Of a stretch of DNA of 11,268 nt, positions 1 through 4,764 are shown one piece after another; the stretch's first letter is position 1; each line of letters begins with the position of its first letter. The notes beneath the pieces are model-generated. The model saw only the letters and a list, made by a program, of their open reading frames with translations, ran no database searches and was not told where the DNA came from. Source of the DNA: Treponema sp. (GTDB lineage Bacteria > Spirochaetota > Spirochaetia > Treponematales > Treponemataceae); contig JAFPCT010000151.1 in the NCBI GenBank assembly GCA_017390125.1, positions 1 to 11,268 on the forward strand. The letters are read 5' to 3'. The position numbers were made by a program, and so were the translations under genes.

Positions 1-817
1 GAACAGTATTTTTTTCCTCTTCAATTATGACGCTGCGATAAGGTATTGAGGAATCGCCGCTGTATTCAAAATCCTGCGTATAGGAAACAGAGGAAGTGTC
101 CACCTTCTTTGTGTAATTCCACACCTCTTTTTTTGTAATTCGCATGGACTCATCAAAATAAAGGCGAAAAAGATGATTGTCATCGCCCCGGACAATAATC
201 CGCCTTTCGTCAGTGTTCTGAAGGCTTAAAAACTCATCGGAATAGGAATAGAACACCAATGCCCTTTCCATGTTACGCACGCTACGGTCCGCTATTTCCG
301 CCTCTGGTTCCGGAGCAGAATACGGAATGTAATTGTCGCTCTCAATTGAAACGCCCTCTGCAATTTCGTGGGACTGGTCTTCAGAACCTTCATTCCCTTC
401 CGCTTCCAGCTTTTCAGATTCAATTTCCGATTCCGTCCTTAAAAGCTCATCCGGACGGCGTATGATGAAATCTCCGGAAGAGCCTTCCAGCAGGGAGGCA
501 ATCCAAAGTCCTGAGTCTGCATAGGAATCGCCGTAAAGATCTGTGATTATAAGAGCCGTTGAATCCGGGTACAGAAAATCCACAAGCAGCACGGCACCGT
601 GATCAAAAGTCCAGAAAGTCTGTGAAAATGCAAGGGCGGCTTTTTTTGCAGGATAAAAATCTGAGATGCTCTTTTCTTCTGCATATTCAGGATTCACATT
701 TCCGGAAAGCTCCAGACGGAACATTTCATAAAAATATTCCCTGACTCTGTCAGAAGCATGGAGAGAAACTGTTGAGAAAACTGAAAGTATAAGCAGCAGA
801 GAAAAAAGTCTGTTCAA
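1..817 (-). CDS. Predicted secreted protein of unknown function, 3' end beyond the window
   Basis: An open frame of 272 codons runs from a TTG at 817 off the left edge with no stop. TTG is chosen because an AGGA ribosome binding site (826-829) lies 8 bases upstream inside the end of ftsY, and because it gives a good signal peptide: N2-R3, then a hydrophobic stretch at about residues 4-19, with likely cleavage after A21 (SLHA before SDRV). The next in-frame ATG (residue 32) would lose that peptide. The mature part has a mixed alpha/beta-looking domain (about 25-120), an acidic low-complexity linker rich in Glu and Ser (about 128-176), then a beta-rich part (about 185-270) with aromatic, charged strands such as HLFRLYFDESMRITKKEVW. 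It has no lipobox cysteine, so it is probably periplasmic or outer-membrane associated rather than a lipoprotein. I do not recognise the family. It starts 2 bases after the ftsY stop, so it is co-transcribed and probably translationally coupled. That the frame is a real gene is well supported; its function is unknown. Confidence 0.8.
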   Translation of the reverse strand, partial: MNRLFSLLLILSVFSTVSLHASDRVREYFYEMFRLELSGNVNPEYAEEKSISDFYPAKKAALAFSQTFWTFDHGAVLLVDFLYPDSTALIITDLYGDSYADSGLWIASLLEGSSGDFIIRRPDELLRTESEIESEKLEAEGNEGSEDQSHEIAEGVSIESDNYIPYSAPEPEAEIADRSVRNMERALVFYSYSDEFLSLQNTDERRIIVRGDDNHLFRLYFDESMRITKKEVWNYTKKVDTSSVSYTQDFEYSGDSSIPYRSVIIEEEKNTV

Positions 818-819
818 GA

Positions 820-1692
820 TTACAGTCCTATGAAAGCAGAGACATATTCCTCTGCATTAAATCGACGTATGTCTTCATATTTTTCGCCGTCACAGACGTA
901 GGCAAAAGGAATGCCAAGCTCTTTTCCTACAGAAACAGCAACACCACCTTTTGCAGTTGAATCGTATTTCGTAAGGATTACAGCATCAAGTCCCACGGCC
1001 TCATGGAATGCTTCTGCCTGTCGAAGCGCATTCTGTCCTGTAGTTGCATCAACCACAAGGATTTTCCTGTAGCAGCCCGGAGTTGCCTTTTCCATGCAGA
1101 TTTTGTTTATTTTCTGAAGCTCCCTCACAAGGTTCTCCTTGTTGTGAAGACGGCCTGCTGTATCAGCCAGCACAAGCCCCGGACCTTTCGCGGCACAGGC
1201 TTCTGCGGCATCAAATACAACGGCCGCAGGATCACTTCCATGCTGATGGCTTACAACCCGCAGACCTGTTCTTTCTCCATGCATGTTAAGCTGGTCGATT
1301 GCAGCCGCACGGAAAGTATCAGCGCTTGCAAGAACCACGTTATCAAGGCCTCCGCGCTTAAAGAACGAGCCCAGTTTTGCCACGCTTGTGGTTTTTCCAA
1401 CGCCGTTTACTCCAAGCACCATCCATATATTGGTTCCGTTTTTTTCCGGTTCCAGATCAATCTGCTTTACATAGCCTGAAAGTATTTTTTTAAGGGCATT
1501 TTCAATGTCCTTCTGTTCAGTCAAATGCTCCTTCCTGCATTCAGCCTCAAGCAGCTCAGAAATTTCATAGGCATTTTTTGCACCTACATCACCTTCAATC
1601 AAGTTGTCCGTAAGGTCATCAAAAAAATCATCATCTATTGCAGAACCCTTAAAAAGATTCTTTATTCTCTCTGCAAATGAAATTCTAGCCAT
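820..1692 (-). CDS. ftsY: FtsY, signal recognition particle receptor GTPase
   Basis: FtsY docks the SRP-ribosome complex at the inner membrane and, by reciprocal GTP hydrolysis with Ffh, hands nascent membrane and secreted proteins to SecYEG. The 290 residues comprise a short N helical domain (about 1-80, including FFDDLTDNLIEGDVG) followed by the SRP GTPase G domain. Visible motifs are the P-loop GVNGVGKTT (94-102), DTFRAAA (125-131), DTAGR (177-181), TKYD followed by STAKGG (241-250), and the closing DGEKYEDIRRF (268-278). The long acidic A domain of E. coli FtsY is absent, so membrane contact would depend on the N-terminal amphipathic segment. Two positions differ from the common family pattern: Tyr in the G4 motif (usually TKLD), and CDGE where GVGE is usual. 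The start ATG overlaps the upstream gene by 8 bases (ATGGCTAG) and has AGAGGT at 1701-1706, 8 bases upstream. The identification is very secure. Confidence 0.97.
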   Translation of the reverse strand: MARISFAERIKNLFKGSAIDDDFFDDLTDNLIEGDVGAKNAYEISELLEAECRKEHLTEQKDIENALKKILSGYVKQIDLEPEKNGTNIWMVLGVNGVGKTTSVAKLGSFFKRGGLDNVVLASADTFRAAAIDQLNMHGERTGLRVVSHQHGSDPAAVVFDAAEACAAKGPGLVLADTAGRLHNKENLVRELQKINKICMEKATPGCYRKILVVDATTGQNALRQAEAFHEAVGLDAVILTKYDSTAKGGVAVSVGKELGIPFAYVCDGEKYEDIRRFNAEEYVSAFIGL

Positions 1693-3451
1693 TATTCTTT
1701 ACCTCTTTATTTTGCTCAACATTTTCACCGGCGCTTTCCGCAGCCTCCTCTCCCGGTTCTTTCACAGATTCCGGAGCAGCACTTTTTTTATCGGCGGCTT
1801 TCACAAGCTTTTTCTGCTCTTTTCTGCGAAGGGCTTCCATACGCTTCTCTTCCCTTACCTTGACCTTAGCAATTTTTCTTTCATTTACAGGTCTTGCTGA
1901 AGCAGGAAGAACCGTATTAGCCGACTGAAGGTAGCGCACAAGCTCATATATCCACCAGGCGCCGATGGCAACGCTGACGCCGGTACAGATGTTCGAAGCA
2001 TTCTGCCAGGCAATCGCGTCATCTCTGGATATGCCTAAATCGTAGTTGTATCCCCTTGAAGCCGCATAGGAATTTCCGTAGCAGTAGAAAGTCGGCATAA
2101 GGGAAACTATAAGGGCACTGTAGCTTATGTACATCATTTTGCGCCGCTTTTCTATATAATCACTGCGGTTAAATGCCTTTACCTGAACAAGAAGGTCTCT
2201 GTCTTCCGTCATGTATTTTTCAGGAATGAAAAAATCCGCAGTCTCGCCGTTTTCATCGATGCAATGTCCGAGGATGGCATGGCCGTCAATAATTATACGG
2301 CTTGAAAACTCCTCCTCGGTCAGAGCTCCGGCAAGCTTTCCGTTTGCAAAGATATCGCCGGGAAAATGCTTTCTGAAATACAAGTTTGCAGTTCCGTTCT
2401 CAGACTTAACCATATCTGCCTTTACATGAAATTTTCTGTTTCCTCTAAAAGCAAAGCTGGTTGCGATGGAATTGTATCCGGGTGCGGAGAACATGATTCT
2501 GTGCACTCCGCTCTGCATTCTGAAAAGTCCCTCAACATTCTTGAACACAACATCATCTACTGTTATCTGAAGATTTTTCCTGGCTTCCTCAGGCTCAATC
2601 TCAAATTCAAGCTCAACAGGCATGCTGTCTGCAATTTTCGGAGTAAGGAGCCGCGCCAGAGCTATTGCAATGGACTTCAGGTCATCCTTGTCACCGACTT
2701 CCATTGCAGAGGCAATGATTTTAGCCCCCGGAAAACTGTAAATGTTTACGGCAACAGAAATATAGGATCCGTACACTGTCACAGATCCCGTAAGAAGGCC
2801 TGAAATTTTAGCGTCCACACAGGCTTTTTCAAAAGCAAAAGATGAATAGTCGCCGGAAGAAGCGGCTTTATCCGCCTCAAAAAGAGAGGTTACGTCATTT
2901 TTATAAAAGGCAACTTTTTTTATAATTCTGGCTTCGTCCTGTCGGTCAAAGAGAAGGTCCATGAGAAAATTTTTCTGCTCTTTCTCTTCTTCAACAACCT
3001 CTCCGGCCTCGAGACGCCTCTCACGCTCTTCATCAGCCGCAATGGACTCAGAATATTTCTGACGAACGGCACGGGTTTTCTCCAGGTTTTCCCGGACCTG
3101 TTTCTTAAGGTTCTCAATTTTTTTGTCCTGGGCTTTCAGCTTGAACTTCAATCTTGAAGGAGAATAGCTTTCCAGAAGAATGGAGTCCCTGGTCTTGACT
3201 TCCTTCGAAAGCTGCATGAAAAGGGAAAGCCTCTGTGTTTTGAGCGTATAAAGCTCAGAATCCTGCTGTTCCTGAGCCCGGGGCATTCTTTCAAGATTTT
3301 CCGCAATCTGTTCCAGCACAAGGCTTGGAAGTGACGTTGACGCAGCCTGAATTGCCGGGTCTACAGTCCTCTGGGAAAAACTGAATTTTTCTGCAGCCAA
3401 AATCCAACTGTCCGCTTCCGCAGAGAAAACGGACATTCCTTGAAAAAACAT
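1685..3451 (-). CDS. Secreted or membrane-anchored protein with coiled coil, TolB-like and PEGA-like regions (unknown function)
   Basis: This is a 588-residue protein counted from the ATG at 3451. Read by eye, in order: a hydrophobic start ending FSAEADS (a likely signal-peptide cleavage region); a charged, coiled-coil-like segment (about 65-165, rich in K, E and R); a region with TolB-N/CsgG-like character (about 175-272, including GLLTGSVTVYGSYISVAV, then a helix ending LARLLTPKI); a PEGA-like beta segment (about 296-348, VDDVVFKNVEG, SGVHRIMFSAPGY); an unassigned domain (350-430); two hydrophobic segments (about 440-458 and 487-505); and a very Lys/Glu-rich tail (520-588). The domain likenesses are pattern recognition only. 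The start is uncertain: the ATG has no ribosome binding site, and the same frame stays open upstream into prfB, where it encodes a basic n-region (KTKKCNFFR) completing a normal signal peptide, so translation may start near 3514. The gene overlaps ftsY by 8 bases. I infer an envelope-located scaffold or sensor; no enzyme motif is visible. Confidence 0.85.
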   Translation of the reverse strand: MFFQGMSVFSAEADSWILAAEKFSFSQRTVDPAIQAASTSLPSLVLEQIAENLERMPRAQEQQDSELYTLKTQRLSLFMQLSKEVKTRDSILLESYSPSRLKFKLKAQDKKIENLKKQVRENLEKTRAVRQKYSESIAADEERERRLEAGEVVEEEKEQKNFLMDLLFDRQDEARIIKKVAFYKNDVTSLFEADKAASSGDYSSFAFEKACVDAKISGLLTGSVTVYGSYISVAVNIYSFPGAKIIASAMEVGDKDDLKSIAIALARLLTPKIADSMPVELEFEIEPEEARKNLQITVDDVVFKNVEGLFRMQSGVHRIMFSAPGYNSIATSFAFRGNRKFHVKADMVKSENGTANLYFRKHFPGDIFANGKLAGALTEEEFSSRIIIDGHAILGHCIDENGETADFFIPEKYMTEDRDLLVQVKAFNRSDYIEKRRKMMYISYSALIVSLMPTFYCYGNSYAASRGYNYDLGISRDDAIAWQNASNICTGVSVAIGAWWIYELVRYLQSANTVLPASARPVNERKIAKVKVREEKRMEALRRKEQKKLVKAADKKSAAPESVKEPGEEAAESAGENVEQNKEVKNNG

Positions 3452-3485
3452 CAGGAGAGAGAAAATTAGGTTCAGCCGGAAAAAA

Positions 3486-4619
3486 TTACATTTCTTCGTC
3501 TTCGTCCCCGGAATCCATTGGAAGACCTTTCCACTGAGCCAGCAGGAAGGAATCCATAAACTGATCTATATCGCCGTCCATTACGGCCTGGATATTTCCG
3601 CTCTCATATTTTGTGCGGTGGTCTTTTACCATTGTATACGGCTGGAAAACATAGGAACGGATCTGATTGCCCCAGGAAATATCCTTCTTTTCCGCACCGA
3701 ATTTCGCATTTTCCTTTTCCTTCTGCTCGCGGTAATATTCATAAAGTCGGGCACGGAGCATGCTCATACAAGCCTGGCGGTTAAAAATCTGGCTTCGTTC
3801 GCTCTGACAGGCAACAACAATACCTGTAGGCAAGTGAGTGAATCGTACGGCAGAATCAGTCTTGTTTACATGCTGCCCCCCCTTTCCGCCAGCCCGGTAC
3901 GTATCGACACGAAGGTCTTCCGGACGAATCTCAACTTCAATGGAATCATCAAGAACCGGGAAAACATAAACGCTGGCAAAAGAAGTATGGCGGCGTGCAT
4001 TTGCGTCGAAGGGAGAAATCCGCACAAGACGATGGATTCCGGCCTCACCTTTAAGATGACCGTAGACATAATCGCCGTCAATCTGCATTGTAATTGATTT
4101 GATTCCGCCTTCTGCCTCAAGGACGTCGACAACCTCAAGTTTGTATTCATGGCGCTCAGCCCAACGGGTATACATGCGGCTGAGCATGCGGGCCCAGTCC
4201 TCTGCTTCCGTTCCGCCTGCACCGGAATGAATTGTAAGGAATGCAGCAGAATCGTCAACCTCACCGGAAAGAAGGTTCAGGATGTTCAGCTCCTCAAATT
4301 TTTTGCGCCCTGCGTCCAGCATGGACTTAACTTCCTCTTCATCAGCAGGATCTCCGCTTTCTGCAGCAAGCTCATACATGGCTTCCATGTCGTTATATTC
4401 GTTAAGAAGTTCTCTCCATGGCTCTACACGATTCTTAAGCTTTCTGACCTGAGACATTACTTTTTCAGCTTTCTCGTGATCATCCCAGAACCCGGGAGCT
4501 TCTGTAAGCGTCATCTTTTCGTCTATTTTTTTCTGTATTGAATCAGGATCCAGTCGGTTCCAGACATTCATAATGTCATCTTTTAACTGAGACATCGGCA
4601 TCTTCAGCTCTTCAAGCAT
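3486..4619 (-). CDS. prfB: Peptide chain release factor 2 (RF2)
   Basis: RF2 reads UGA and UAA stop codons in the ribosomal A site and triggers peptidyl-tRNA hydrolysis. The 377 residues match the family along their whole length: an N-terminal helical domain (1-115), the conserved GAGGTEAEDWARML segment (133-146), the stop-codon-reading tripeptide SPF (202-204), which marks RF2 rather than RF1, and the catalytic GGQ (247-249) within RAGGKGGQHVNKTDSAVR. The frame is continuous from ATG to TAA. At the place where many bacteria carry the CTT TGA C frameshift site, this gene reads CTG GAT (L23-D24), so the usual autoregulatory +1 frameshift is absent. The start has GAGGA at 4625-4629, 5 bases upstream; alternative in-frame ATGs at residues 7 and 9 lack as good a site. 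The acidic C-terminal tail (DSGDEDEEM) overlaps a possible start of the next gene. It is first in a minus-strand operon with its own promoter. Confidence 0.97.
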   Translation of the reverse strand: MLEELKMPMSQLKDDIMNVWNRLDPDSIQKKIDEKMTLTEAPGFWDDHEKAEKVMSQVRKLKNRVEPWRELLNEYNDMEAMYELAAESGDPADEEEVKSMLDAGRKKFEELNILNLLSGEVDDSAAFLTIHSGAGGTEAEDWARMLSRMYTRWAERHEYKLEVVDVLEAEGGIKSITMQIDGDYVYGHLKGEAGIHRLVRISPFDANARRHTSFASVYVFPVLDDSIEVEIRPEDLRVDTYRAGGKGGQHVNKTDSAVRFTHLPTGIVVACQSERSQIFNRQACMSMLRARLYEYYREQKEKENAKFGAEKKDISWGNQIRSYVFQPYTMVKDHRTKYESGNIQAVMDGDIDQFMDSFLLAQWKGLPMDSGDEDEEM

Positions 4620-4624
4620 GGCAG

Positions 4625-4629
4625 TCCTC
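4625..4629 (-). promoter_or_regulatory. Ribosome binding site of prfB
   Basis: On the minus strand GAGGA lies 5 bases before the ATG at 4619. It decides the first ATG over the two closely following in-frame ATGs (codons 7 and 9). Confidence 0.75.
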
Positions 4630-4656
4630 GAATTTTATTTTAAATATAATCTGTTA

Positions 4657-4685
4657 ACAATAGAATAAACAAAATATATTGTCAA
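4657..4685 (-). promoter_or_regulatory. Sigma-70-type promoter for prfB and its downstream operon
   Basis: On the minus strand, TTGACA (4680-4685, perfect -35) and TATTGT (4657-4662, 4 of 6 matches to the -10 consensus) are separated by 17 bases in an AT-rich stretch. The predicted transcript would start near 4650, leaving a leader of about 30 bases before the prfB ATG. No other convincing promoter is seen down to position 1, so the genes from prfB to the left edge probably share it. The promoter is predicted from sequence only. Confidence 0.65.
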
Positions 4686-4708
4686 ATGAGGAAGAACCAA
4701 GATTTGAC
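4681..4708. repeat. Perfect 7-bp inverted repeat between the divergent promoters
   Basis: GTCAAAT (4681-4687) and ATTTGAC (4702-4708) are exact reverse complements separated by 14 bases. Each arm contains most of one -35 box of the back-to-back promoters. The symmetry may simply come from two similar -35 boxes facing away from each other, or it may be a binding site for a dimeric regulator acting on both genes. The sequence alone cannot decide. Confidence 0.5.
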
Positions 4709-4731
4709 TTCTAAAAAATGTGATGTAAAAT
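4704..4731 (+). promoter_or_regulatory. Sigma-70-type promoter for the TGS/kinase gene
   Basis: TTGACT (4704-4709, 5 of 6) and TAAAAT (4726-4731, 5 of 6) are separated by 16 bases. Transcription would start near 4738, giving a leader of about 26 bases that contains the ribosome binding site. Its -35 box lies 18 bases from that of the divergent prfB promoter, so RNA polymerase binding at one is likely to affect the other. Confidence 0.65.
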
Positions 4732-4751
4732 AAGCACATATTGCAAGCTTC

Positions 4752-4757
4752 GGAGGA
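4752..4757 (+). promoter_or_regulatory. Ribosome binding site deciding the start of the TGS/kinase gene
   Basis: GGAGGA lies 7 bases before the ATG at 4765. The frame is open 8 codons further upstream to a TTG at 4741, but that start would place this strong site inside the coding region and would begin within about 3 bases of the predicted transcript start. The ATG at 4765 is therefore the start. Confidence 0.9.
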
Positions 4758-4764
4758 TACAATC

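Noticed and set aside
1003..1479. Plus-strand open frame of 158 codons opposite ftsY
   Set aside because: It is a shadow of the ftsY GTPase domain: no domain is visible and the ftsY motifs on the other strand are unmistakable.
3451..3488. +1 frameshift fusing RF2 to the following protein
   Set aside because: Skipping one base at the prfB TAA would enter the next frame, but no slippery codon or stimulator is visible, and a signal-peptide protein fused behind RF2 makes little sense. A separate start is more likely.
3618..4264. Overlapping frames on both strands across prfB
   Set aside because: They lie within the conserved SPF/GGQ part of prfB and show no protein-family features.
4741..4764. 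Eight extra codons from a TTG before the kinase start
   Set aside because: GGAGGA at 4752-4757 would be inside the coding region, and the TTG is almost at the predicted transcript start. The ATG at 4765 has ideal spacing.
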